DNA from: Sphingobacteriia bacterium
Lineage (GTDB): Bacteria > Bacteroidota > Bacteroidia > Chitinophagales > Chitinophagaceae
Reading direction: 5' to 3'
DNA: 58,724 bases
NCBI GenBank assembly: GCA_017304675.1
Contig: JAFKLS010000022.1
Location: forward strand, 1 to 58,724
Positions 8,669-16,943 of this stretch are shown piece after piece. The notes under the pieces were generated by a model. The model did no database searches and had not been told where the DNA came from. It worked only from the letters and a program-made list of their open reading frames with translations. The position numbers and the translations under genes are program-made. Positions within the stretch are counted from its first letter, which is position 1. Each line of letters begins with the position of its first letter.

Positions 8669-9994
8669 TCATTTAATTGAAAGAGGACTTTGCATAAGAT
8701 CGGCCTGCTGTTCCAGAAAAATCCTAACTTTTTGTTTGTCTGTAAAATGCTTATCGGTTAATTGCCATAATGAGAAGAAACTGTATGTTACAGGTATGCC
8801 TGATTCCATGCTTTGATGAAAAAGATAGGCATTACTGATATCAGAATATTCTTCCTGTGCCTTATTCACTTTGATAAAATTTTTTGATGGTGCCATTACA
8901 GCCAGCGTAAGTGTATCGTTATGCTCTGATTGCCTGCCAAAACTATAGAGCAGTGCAAATGACTTTTTCTGAACAACATCAACAGAGCAATTGTAAAAAT
9001 CGGGAATACCGGTAACCAGTTCGGCGCCATTAGGAGCATTCTTAATTTCCACTTCATTCTTATAAAAATACTGACCGCCCCAAATACTTATTTTTTCAAC
9101 AACCGTTACCGGCTCTATACCGGCAGCCACATTACAATCGCTGTAAGTTATAGTAAACATTGCCCGTACGGGGCCATCTGCCAAAGAATGATAAATAATT
9201 TTTCGGGTATTATTGCCCAAACGCAATAAGGTATCTTTTTTTCTATCTTTTAAAGGTATCCTTAATGCAATTGCGCCGGCCCCCAAAGATCTCCCCACTT
9301 TTAAAATATCCATTCCCCACCAGCTTAAATGATGGTATACACTATCGGGGTTAGCCCCTACAAAATCCATCACCATTTTATCGGTTGTTTTACCCCACAG
9401 ATCGTTAGCATTACGAACATCAAAATATTTTCTAAATCCTACTTTATCATTTTCCCATGCGGGGCCTTCCGTTAAATATGGTGGTAATTTTTGCCTGGTA
9501 AAATCAGTTGGCTGGTTGTTATAGGGCATCGTGTCGGTTATAACATTTTCTCCAAAACTATTATCGTTCAACTTGTGCTTATGTCTTACATGTGCTTTTA
9601 CAACTGCTTTTATCGCAGCAGGTTTATCGGATACAACAACAGCAAAATTTACTGTTTCAAACGGTTTAAAAGTATATAAAAAAACAGCTTCGTCCCAAAT
9701 GCCGTCGTTGTTCAAATCATCGTATTGAACAACCAATGGCTGCCCATGGTGCTTTATAAGCACAAAGTTTTTTGTTGAAAGTTCTTTTATTTTTTTTTGA
9801 AGAAATGCTCTTTTTAAAATAACCAGTTCCTCTATCCTGTTAAGGCCGGAATTGTTTTTTACCGTTACACGATACGGCGGCATGGCTTGTACACTTACAG
9901 CACAAACCAGCAATAACAGCAATAACCCACTGCGGCTAACCGTTTTTATTGCCTGTGTGCATTTTACAGGGCTTTGTATTAATTGAGTATACAC
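8669..9994 (-). CDS. DUF4861 domain protein, secreted, function unknown
   Basis: A 441-residue protein with a signal peptide (hydrophobic LLLLLLVCAVSVQA near residues 24-37). The remainder matches the DUF4861 pattern as I know it: an N-terminal beta domain (YRVTVKNNSGLNRIEELV, QYDDLNNDGIWDEAVFLY) and a core with GPAWENDKVGFRKYFDVRN and SWWGMDILKVGRSLGAGA. DUF4861 proteins are common in PULs that handle uronic-acid polymers, but I do not know a secure activity. Acidic and aromatic residues in GPAWENDKVGFR and WGMD are candidate active-site positions. It lies 12 nt after the fucosidase gene, so co-transcription is likely. Confidence 0.72.
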   Translation of the reverse strand: MYTQLIQSPVKCTQAIKTVSRSGLLLLLLVCAVSVQAMPPYRVTVKNNSGLNRIEELVILKRAFLQKKIKELSTKNFVLIKHHGQPLVVQYDDLNNDGIWDEAVFLYTFKPFETVNFAVVVSDKPAAIKAVVKAHVRHKHKLNDNSFGENVITDTMPYNNQPTDFTRQKLPPYLTEGPAWENDKVGFRKYFDVRNANDLWGKTTDKMVMDFVGANPDSVYHHLSWWGMDILKVGRSLGAGAIALRIPLKDRKKDTLLRLGNNTRKIIYHSLADGPVRAMFTITYSDCNVAAGIEPVTVVEKISIWGGQYFYKNEVEIKNAPNGAELVTGIPDFYNCSVDVVQKKSFALLYSFGRQSEHNDTLTLAVMAPSKNFIKVNKAQEEYSDISNAYLFHQSMESGIPVTYSFFSLWQLTDKHFTDKQKVRIFLEQQADLMQSPLSIK

Positions 9995-10006
9995 GAAAAA
10001 TTTATT

Positions 10007-11542
10007 TTACAGTTTGTTTAATTCTATATCAATCACATCTCCGTTCACCGATCTTATATGTGATGGTATTTCTATATTTACAGATCCATTATTTATAACA
10101 TATTTCAGTTCTTCTTCTTTACCTAAAATCCTGATATGTTTAACTGTTCTGCCGGTTTTAAAAGTAATGGTTAAACTTTCAGAAGGCAATACCGTTTTAA
10201 ATTTATTGGTAACACTAGGCATGGCAAACAAATAACGATGCTCTCCTGAAGCAGTTGCAGGCACCGAAGCCAACTCATCATCACTTAATGCATTAGATCC
10301 TGATATTGCAGGTTTATTGCTTTTCATCCAAACGGCTATCTCCTTTAAACGGCTAATCATTTCATCAGAGAAAGCGCCTTCTTTTGTTGGCCCAAAATTC
10401 AATAGGAAGTTGGTATTGTTAGAGCGACAAACGGCCAGTTGGTTCAATACATAAGCCGTAGATTTTAAAAGTGCACGGGTATAACCCCAGCCGGGATCGG
10501 CAATCGTAGCACACAATTCGGCCCAGTCGTTTTGCTTCGTTGTAGGCAAGGATTTATCACCTTCCAAAGTTTTGTAATCACCATAACCAAAAAATCTCGG
10601 ACTAACAACAATGCCGGGTTGTAATTGATGAATACGTTCCATTGTAATGGTATGCTCCCTCGCAATATTTCCTTTAGGAATATCCGGGCCGCCATCAAAC
10701 CATATCATATCAATCTTACCATAATTGGTTAACAATTCTTCTACTTGTCCTTTCAAATAAGCAGCTACATCTTCGTAATGTTTTTGTTTCTCTGCTTCAG
10801 TTTTTGCAGTGTTTCTAACATGATGATCCGCATCTATGGAAGGGATATTAACATAATCTCTTCCTACTCCATAATACAAAAAGCTTTGATAGTCTTTATT
10901 AAAGTGCCAATCAGGCCCTGAATAATACAACCCTATTTTCATTCCGTATTTTCTGCAGGCTGTTACAAATTCTTTTACAAAATCTCTTCCTCCTAAATAA
11001 TTTTTTGTATTGAAATTTCCATACTTGCTTGGCCACATTGCAAAACCATCATGATGTCTTGTAGTGAATACAACGTACTCCATTCCCGCTTCTTTGGCCA
11101 ACTTCACCCATGTTTCAGGGTTGCATGATTTTGGGTTGAAGTCTTTAGCCAATTCCCAATATTGGTTAGGAGTGATACAGGTGTTATTTACTTTGCAACG
11201 GTGGCCTGCAAAAAAATCGTCATTTGCAATAAATTTATTGATTGAATCCTGCGAAGGTTTTTTGACACTCCATCCTATTTGTGTTCCGGCCATCATAGGC
11301 CAGGAAAGATCCAGTTCTTTTACAGATGAAATGCTCCAATGTATGAACATTCCAAAACCTGCCTGAGGAAACCATTGTGCTCCCGGGTTTGCAGTATGCT
11401 TATATAATTGTACCTGGCTATCATCTATGCCAATCTGGGCATGTTCTATCTTTATTCTGTCGGCTTCTTTCTGCGTTGGATTTTGTGCAAATAAATTGCA
11501 AGTAATGCCACAACAAACAATTAGTGCATAGACGCTATTCAT
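10007..11542 (-). CDS. Alpha-L-fucosidase, GH29
   Basis: The 511-residue exported protein carries the GH29 landmarks: GFGMFIHWS (residues 62-70), YVVFTTRHHDGFAMWPS (156-172), KIGLYYSGPDWHF and the nucleophile motif WFDGG with Asp283. The C-terminal part is a beta sandwich, as usual for the family. GH29 enzymes remove terminal alpha-linked L-fucose with retention. Within a PL8/sulfatase locus this suggests fucose branches on the target, as in fucosylated chondroitin, although GH29 enzymes are widespread and not decisive. No fucose catabolic genes are in the window; an FHS-family permease that could import fucose is at 38933-40234. Confidence 0.93.
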   Translation of the reverse strand: MNSVYALIVCCGITCNLFAQNPTQKEADRIKIEHAQIGIDDSQVQLYKHTANPGAQWFPQAGFGMFIHWSISSVKELDLSWPMMAGTQIGWSVKKPSQDSINKFIANDDFFAGHRCKVNNTCITPNQYWELAKDFNPKSCNPETWVKLAKEAGMEYVVFTTRHHDGFAMWPSKYGNFNTKNYLGGRDFVKEFVTACRKYGMKIGLYYSGPDWHFNKDYQSFLYYGVGRDYVNIPSIDADHHVRNTAKTEAEKQKHYEDVAAYLKGQVEELLTNYGKIDMIWFDGGPDIPKGNIAREHTITMERIHQLQPGIVVSPRFFGYGDYKTLEGDKSLPTTKQNDWAELCATIADPGWGYTRALLKSTAYVLNQLAVCRSNNTNFLLNFGPTKEGAFSDEMISRLKEIAVWMKSNKPAISGSNALSDDELASVPATASGEHRYLFAMPSVTNKFKTVLPSESLTITFKTGRTVKHIRILGKEEELKYVINNGSVNIEIPSHIRSVNGDVIDIELNKL

Positions 11543-11565
11543 TCATTAAATGTTTTATTTATTTA

Positions 11566-12834
11566 TCAATACTCCACATGATAATCTTTCTTAAAAGGCT
11601 TCCCGCCCCATGCCTGTTTCGATGTCCATTCTGCAGGTTTGGCCTTCCAAAATTCATCGTCGCCCGGCAAGCCTAATGCAATAAACCCTAAAGAACATAT
11701 GTACAGGCTGCCCGTGCATGTATAGTAATCGGCTATGTTAGGCTGATGGCCTACGAAACCTAATAACAACCATCCTTTTTCGTCAAAGTTGCTAATATGT
11801 TCAAATTGATTTTTCATTACTGCCGTAATGCCGCACCTCACCTGTGCAGGTTGAATAGCAGGGGGCAACTGATGCATTAAGGCTGTTTGTTCTAAGGCAT
11901 GAAAAATGCCTATTCTATAGGTAATAGACCTGCCAAACGGGGGATAATACCCTTCGGGAGAAATCATTCTTTCTAAAAATTCTGAGTACCGTACCATTCT
12001 CTGCATGGCTTGTTCGTATTCATCTGAAGGCAATATTTTTTTCTGAACCAATTCCTTCAACATTAATACCATCATCGGGTGCATTACATAAGAATTATAA
12101 TAATCCATTGCAAAACTGTTCCCGTCTTTATACCATCCGTCTCCCACATACCATTCTTTTAATTTACGCCAGGCGATATCAATTCTAAACGGATCATATT
12201 GTTCATTCACAGAGAGCAGAAAAGTTTCTACCATGCCGGAGAATAGCAGCCAATTATTATAAATGGTTTTTATTCTTCGTAAAGCTTTAAATTCTGTTAT
12301 AAATCTCTGTTTTGTAAGTGAATCCAATGGCTCCCATAACTGCTGCCTTGCCTGCATAAAAGCTTGCGCAACATAAGCTGCATCTACCAAAGGCTGGTTT
12401 TGTGTTCTGAAGTTTAAGTAGTCGGGGCTTTTCGGATTTACCATATTCACGAGGCCCTTCAATACCTGTTTTCTTAACTCTTTCCGCAATTTTCCTTCAG
12501 CAGTGGTATCATCCGGCAAACTCAACCATGGTGCTATGCCCGCCAATGTTCTGCCAACAGCTTCTAAATATGCTACATTATGAGAATGAAATCCTGAATC
12601 ATATGTTGGAGATTCTACAACAGGCATTTCTTTTTTTAGTGTTTCATCTGCCAGATGATAAATAACGGGTGAAACAATCTTCTGCATCAACTTTACCCAA
12701 TAAGCCCTGTCTTGAAACCCGCTCAACGAAGTATCTGTAACAGATAAAGGAGTTAAAATTGTTTTTGCCTGTGCTTGCCCGCCAACATTAGAATGAATGA
12801 TTAGAAACAAGGCAATTGCCAATAGCGTACGCAT
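11566..12834 (-). CDS. DUF2264 protein (alpha/alpha-toroid; candidate beta-glucuronidase)
   Basis: A 422-residue exported protein (signal peptide about 1-20) matching DUF2264: DRAYWVKLMQKIVSPVIYHL, a SGFHSHNVAYLEAVGRTLAGIAPWL-type region, DYLNFRTQNQPLVDAAYVAQA, WLLFSGMVET, GDGWYKDGNSFAMDYYNSYV and a FGRSITYR motif. I recall that some members of this fold were shown to be glycosidases acting on glucuronic acid (family GH154), but I cannot confirm that this protein belongs with them. If it does, it would remove saturated GlcA ends such as those produced by a hydrolytic hyaluronidase. It lies 3 nt downstream of the GH35 gene and 23 nt upstream of GH29, so all are probably one transcript. Confidence 0.8.
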   Translation of the reverse strand: MRTLLAIALFLIIHSNVGGQAQAKTILTPLSVTDTSLSGFQDRAYWVKLMQKIVSPVIYHLADETLKKEMPVVESPTYDSGFHSHNVAYLEAVGRTLAGIAPWLSLPDDTTAEGKLRKELRKQVLKGLVNMVNPKSPDYLNFRTQNQPLVDAAYVAQAFMQARQQLWEPLDSLTKQRFITEFKALRRIKTIYNNWLLFSGMVETFLLSVNEQYDPFRIDIAWRKLKEWYVGDGWYKDGNSFAMDYYNSYVMHPMMVLMLKELVQKKILPSDEYEQAMQRMVRYSEFLERMISPEGYYPPFGRSITYRIGIFHALEQTALMHQLPPAIQPAQVRCGITAVMKNQFEHISNFDEKGWLLLGFVGHQPNIADYYTCTGSLYICSLGFIALGLPGDDEFWKAKPAEWTSKQAWGGKPFKKDYHVEY

Positions 12835-12837
12835 AAA

Positions 12838-15348
12838 TTAGTTGTTGAAGTTGAGTGTATATTGATACAGAGGATATAAATCGATTTTTTTAAGCCGTGC
12901 CTCCGAATACAAAACCGGGGTTTTCAATCCCGGAAGATCAGGAATATATATATCACTATTTGCAGGCAAGGGCAATAACTGCATCAACAAATCTTTCCCC
13001 TCATTTTTTAAAAGATCGTTGATACGAAATTTACAGATGCCATTATAATTGAATTGATCATACACTATTTTATTTTGATGATACATTGCCAGCACATCGC
13101 CATTATAATTAACAACAGCCTCCCATTGAGTAACACAGGCTGATGGCTTATAGTTAAACTGCAATTGGTATACCGACTGATTCGGCAGTGCATGAAATTG
13201 TGTTTGATAAAGCGGCCCGGTTTGTAATTTATTAAAGTTGGCGCTTTCCTGATATTTGCGAATAACAGAGTCTCTAAATAACGATGCTTGCAGCAGGTTA
13301 GCATTCATAACACGCGAATATGTTACAGAAGGTTTATTAATGGTACCCGGGGCAATTTCGAATGTGCTGAATATTTTATTATAACTTATTTGTTTGCAGG
13401 TAAAAGTATTTGAAGCTTTATCCGGTTTTATTGACGGAAAAAACTGCAGGCGTATTTTCCCTTCTCTATTCTTTGTTTCAATACAAATACCGGTATCGTT
13501 CTGCCGCAAAACACCATCCAATATCGCTATCGCTTCATTACCCTTTGGTGTTTTAATCTTGTTGGAAAGCAATGCCTGCTCTTTTGTTAAAACAAGAAAA
13601 TTTACCTGCCTGCCATTTTTATTTTTTATTTCCAGGTAAAATGCTTTATCCATAGCATCTCCAACAATCTGATTGCTGTCGGCATAATCTTTATGGCATC
13701 CGTTAATAAGCTTTACAGATCGTATACTTTGATGATCTAACAATATCTGTGGCAATATTGAATCACTAAAAAAAACATAAGTATTCGCTTCCGTGCGATG
13801 CAGGATGTAAAGAGGCTGAACGGTAGCATACTTCACTTTCACATCATCCAACACAAGGTTATAAGGCCAAACAGCATAATGGTTTGAAGGAAATGTTACA
13901 GGTTGATGAGGAACAAGTTCTTTCTTTTCATCATCAAATACCTGCAATTGAAAATGATTCACAGAAGGCATATGCGCCAATCGCTGATAGTTGGAAAGGA
14001 AAATAAATCCGGCCCCTTCTTTTGCACGAACAGAACATTGCACTGTATCTGATGAAAACATATTTTCTTTCTTTTTCTTAGGAAAATAAGACAAATCCGT
14101 TGCCAGCCAACTCCCGTAATCCTGTAAGAAAAAGTTCAGGAGTTTTAATTCATTAAATGCCGGGGATTGTATGCCCATTGAACCTAAAGGTGCCTGAAAA
14201 TCGTAATTGATTAATGGTACATCATTAGGATAGCCCGATACCCTGGATTCTTGTAATGCAACATTATTCACGGTATCAACAGGGTTAATACCGCCATGAT
14301 ACATATAGTACCCTAACCCATTTAACCCGGAAGCAATTTTTACAAAAGCATTTGCAGCCACATCTTTTGCAGAAACCATTACCCTTCTGTGGTATGTTAC
14401 CTGCATGCCACCGCCTATTTCTGCCGAAAGCAATGGAAAGTAGTTTTTAACATTCACATCAAGCTTCCCTAACAAGTCTGTTCCAATATCAGCATCCGAT
14501 TGTAATGGGCGTATAAAATAAACCGGCTTAAATAATTTTTTCGTGGAATTACTCCATGGGCTATCAGGATAACTTCCTATCATATATAAAAAATCATCCT
14601 GGCTATCTGGCCCTTTTGCAAAAGCAGAATAATAAGGCACATCCATGCCTTCATTTATTATCATTTGCTTCAATGTTTTCATGTGCAAAAAAGCAGGCCC
14701 TCCCGTATACTGTAATTCATTTTCTATCTGGATACCAATAACGGGGCCTCCTTGTTTAAAGTAATAGCCGCGGCACTGCTGGGCTATTTCATGAAAGAAT
14801 ATTTTTACATATTGCAAATACACAGAATCATTACTACGCAAACCGATCTTTTTTCGCATCAGCCAATCCGGGAATCCACCGTTCCTAACTTCAGCATGTA
14901 CCCAGGGGCCGGGGCGCAGCCATACATACATTCCATGTTTTTTACAAAGCGACAGGAAATGCGATAAATTCCTGTTTCCTTCCCAATTGAAAAAACCTTC
15001 TTTCATTTCATGGTGAATCCAGATAATATAAGTGGAGATTATTTGAATGCCTCCTGCTTTCATTGCCAGGATTTCTTTTTCCCAGTCTTGTTCCCTGCAA
15101 CGCGAGAAATGCATTTCACCCATTACGGGAAGCCATGCTTTTTCATTATGCAAAAGATATTTATCGGTATAACCGAAACTTTCGCCATCTGCTTTGCCAG
15201 TGGTTCCCGTATTAAGCCTCGGCGTTCTTATTGCGGGATAACTCTTCTTTATTTGAACACTGTATTGTAAGGCCTCCTGCGCCTGAAGCAGGTGCAACCG
15301 AAAACAAATTAAACAAGCAAGAATGAAGATGCGTTTAAAAGAACACAT
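12838..15348 (-). CDS. Beta-galactosidase, GH35-like
   Basis: An 836-residue exported protein. The TIM barrel begins with PVMGEMHFSRCREQDWEKEI and continues through GGIQIISTYIIWIHHE, YVWLRPGPWVHAEVRNGGFP and GPVIGIQIENELQYTGG, where Glu209/Glu211 include the acid/base. The nucleophile position is Glu310 in FPLLSAEIGGGM. These motifs and their order are those of GH35; the C-terminal 350 residues form beta-rich domains. GH35 enzymes typically release terminal beta-linked galactose, but glucosamine-active members exist. The motif around the nucleophile is atypical (EIGGG rather than E-W/F-x-G-W), so an altered specificity is possible. It sits between a sulfatase (24 nt) and DUF2264 (3 nt). Confidence 0.87.
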   Translation of the reverse strand: MCSFKRIFILACLICFRLHLLQAQEALQYSVQIKKSYPAIRTPRLNTGTTGKADGESFGYTDKYLLHNEKAWLPVMGEMHFSRCREQDWEKEILAMKAGGIQIISTYIIWIHHEMKEGFFNWEGNRNLSHFLSLCKKHGMYVWLRPGPWVHAEVRNGGFPDWLMRKKIGLRSNDSVYLQYVKIFFHEIAQQCRGYYFKQGGPVIGIQIENELQYTGGPAFLHMKTLKQMIINEGMDVPYYSAFAKGPDSQDDFLYMIGSYPDSPWSNSTKKLFKPVYFIRPLQSDADIGTDLLGKLDVNVKNYFPLLSAEIGGGMQVTYHRRVMVSAKDVAANAFVKIASGLNGLGYYMYHGGINPVDTVNNVALQESRVSGYPNDVPLINYDFQAPLGSMGIQSPAFNELKLLNFFLQDYGSWLATDLSYFPKKKKENMFSSDTVQCSVRAKEGAGFIFLSNYQRLAHMPSVNHFQLQVFDDEKKELVPHQPVTFPSNHYAVWPYNLVLDDVKVKYATVQPLYILHRTEANTYVFFSDSILPQILLDHQSIRSVKLINGCHKDYADSNQIVGDAMDKAFYLEIKNKNGRQVNFLVLTKEQALLSNKIKTPKGNEAIAILDGVLRQNDTGICIETKNREGKIRLQFFPSIKPDKASNTFTCKQISYNKIFSTFEIAPGTINKPSVTYSRVMNANLLQASLFRDSVIRKYQESANFNKLQTGPLYQTQFHALPNQSVYQLQFNYKPSACVTQWEAVVNYNGDVLAMYHQNKIVYDQFNYNGICKFRINDLLKNEGKDLLMQLLPLPANSDIYIPDLPGLKTPVLYSEARLKKIDLYPLYQYTLNFNN

Positions 15349-15372
15349 GCTTTTTATTTTAACCTGATATTT

Positions 15373-16854
15373 TTATAAAGTAGTAGTTAATACAAATGGA
15401 TCGTTTGTTTTCTTTAACCACTCCTCCAATTTCATTCGCATTTCTTTTACTTTTTTATCTGATGGATTATATAGGTTATTTAACTCAAAAGGATCTTTTT
15501 TCAGGTCGAACAAATAGGGCTCTACCTTTTCTTTTTTATTTACAAAAGCCAGTTTGTACTCTTTTGTTCTGATACCACGAAAGCCTGAATTCAACCTGGC
15601 GTTATTGCTGTAGATAGCCCCCATGATATATTGCTCTGCCGGCATTTCGCCTTTCCCGTTTTTGAAATATGCAGCGAAGCTTTTCCCATCAACTGAAGCA
15701 GGTGTTTTATCTTTTAGCCCCATTAATTCCAGCAAGGTAGGATACAGATCAGGAACACTTCCCAAAAAAGTGGTATCATACCTGGGTGCAATATGCCCCT
15801 TCCACGATACGATCATCGGTATACGTAAAGACTCTTCATACATGTTGTTTTTCGAAATCTCATCGTGTTTGCCTAAACAGTTTCCATGATCGGCCATAAA
15901 AACCACGATTGTATTATTTTCCAGTCCCTGCTCTTTCAGTCCATCCAGTATCCTGCCTATTTGCTCGTCTACACCGGTAATACATGCATAATAATATTTT
16001 ATATTGTTTCTGTATTCATCTCCCATGGGTGTACCTGCCGGTGGAATGTTGGGATCTTTCACCAAAGAATCTAAAGGAACATCTTTATAAATACTTACAT
16101 ATTTAGCCGGAACCTGTTTGTAATTAGAGTGTGGCGGATTCATAGAAATAACAAGGGAAAACGGTTTGTTGGCTTCCCGTTCATTGTGTTCGTTTTTAAA
16201 ATACGCCAATGCTTTATCTGCTTCGTGCAGAGGGCCCCACTCGTTTACATAATGAAAATTGTCTCTTGATGCATTATTGTCCCAATACATTGGTTTCATA
16301 TGTTCATCGTACGTGCCATAAGCATACCAATAATCAAATCCATGTCGTCTTTGCGGCGGAGTCCACTCATTCCATGCCACTTTTTTATCATTATTGGAAG
16401 TGGGTATATAAGGTTCGTGGGGTGAATCTAAATGCCATTTACCAATATAACCGTTTGAGTAGCCATTTGCTTTTAATACATCGGACCAACACATTACTGA
16501 GGCAGGCAATTCAATACCAAAAGGCGCTGATGCCGAATTTACATTACTATATACATGATTTTTTAAGGGGTATTGCCCTGAAAAAAGCATTGCACGTGCC
16601 GGAGAGCAAACCGGATAATTGCTTACCATTTGGTTAAGCACCAGGCTTTGGGCCGACAGTTTATCTAACACAGGTGTTTTAACAGGTTCTTTTTTCTCAA
16701 AGCCCTGTGCCTGTGCCCTCCACTGATCTACTATAATTACTACCAGGTTAGGATGCTGGTTACGAGCCGGAATACTGTCGGAAATATTTCCCATTATTTT
16801 GCCCGTTGCAATAAGCAACATGAAGAGTACAATATGTTTTTTTTTCATAATCAT
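15373..16854 (-). CDS. Secreted S1-family sulfatase, second copy
   Basis: The 493-residue exported protein has the S1 fold motifs: NLVVIIVDQWRAQAQ (Asp43/Gln44 at the metal site), the signature CSPAR with Cys83 as the formylglycine precursor, GKWHLDSPHEPY and VFMADHGNCLGKHDEISKNN. It differs from the sulfatase at 7120-8643, which has CTPSR and a DDLGYGD metal site, so the two probably belong to different subfamilies and act on different sulfate positions. The DQWRAQ form is shared with sulfatases acting on uronic-acid glycans, but subfamily assignment needs a profile search. The gene is 24 nt upstream of GH35. Confidence 0.92.
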   Translation of the reverse strand: MIMKKKHIVLFMLLIATGKIMGNISDSIPARNQHPNLVVIIVDQWRAQAQGFEKKEPVKTPVLDKLSAQSLVLNQMVSNYPVCSPARAMLFSGQYPLKNHVYSNVNSASAPFGIELPASVMCWSDVLKANGYSNGYIGKWHLDSPHEPYIPTSNNDKKVAWNEWTPPQRRHGFDYWYAYGTYDEHMKPMYWDNNASRDNFHYVNEWGPLHEADKALAYFKNEHNEREANKPFSLVISMNPPHSNYKQVPAKYVSIYKDVPLDSLVKDPNIPPAGTPMGDEYRNNIKYYYACITGVDEQIGRILDGLKEQGLENNTIVVFMADHGNCLGKHDEISKNNMYEESLRIPMIVSWKGHIAPRYDTTFLGSVPDLYPTLLELMGLKDKTPASVDGKSFAAYFKNGKGEMPAEQYIMGAIYSNNARLNSGFRGIRTKEYKLAFVNKKEKVEPYLFDLKKDPFELNNLYNPSDKKVKEMRMKLEEWLKKTNDPFVLTTTL

Positions 16855-16943
16855 AACATTGTAAGCGCAACTATTTTGTCAGTTCTTTATGCAATCAGAT
16901 TACCAGCTACTCAATACGAACATGTGTTGTTAGCGGGTTGTTG

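Noticed and set aside
16209..16637. 142-residue plus-strand open frame inside the second sulfatase
   Set aside because: No signal, domain or start context; the opposite strand encodes an intact sulfatase.
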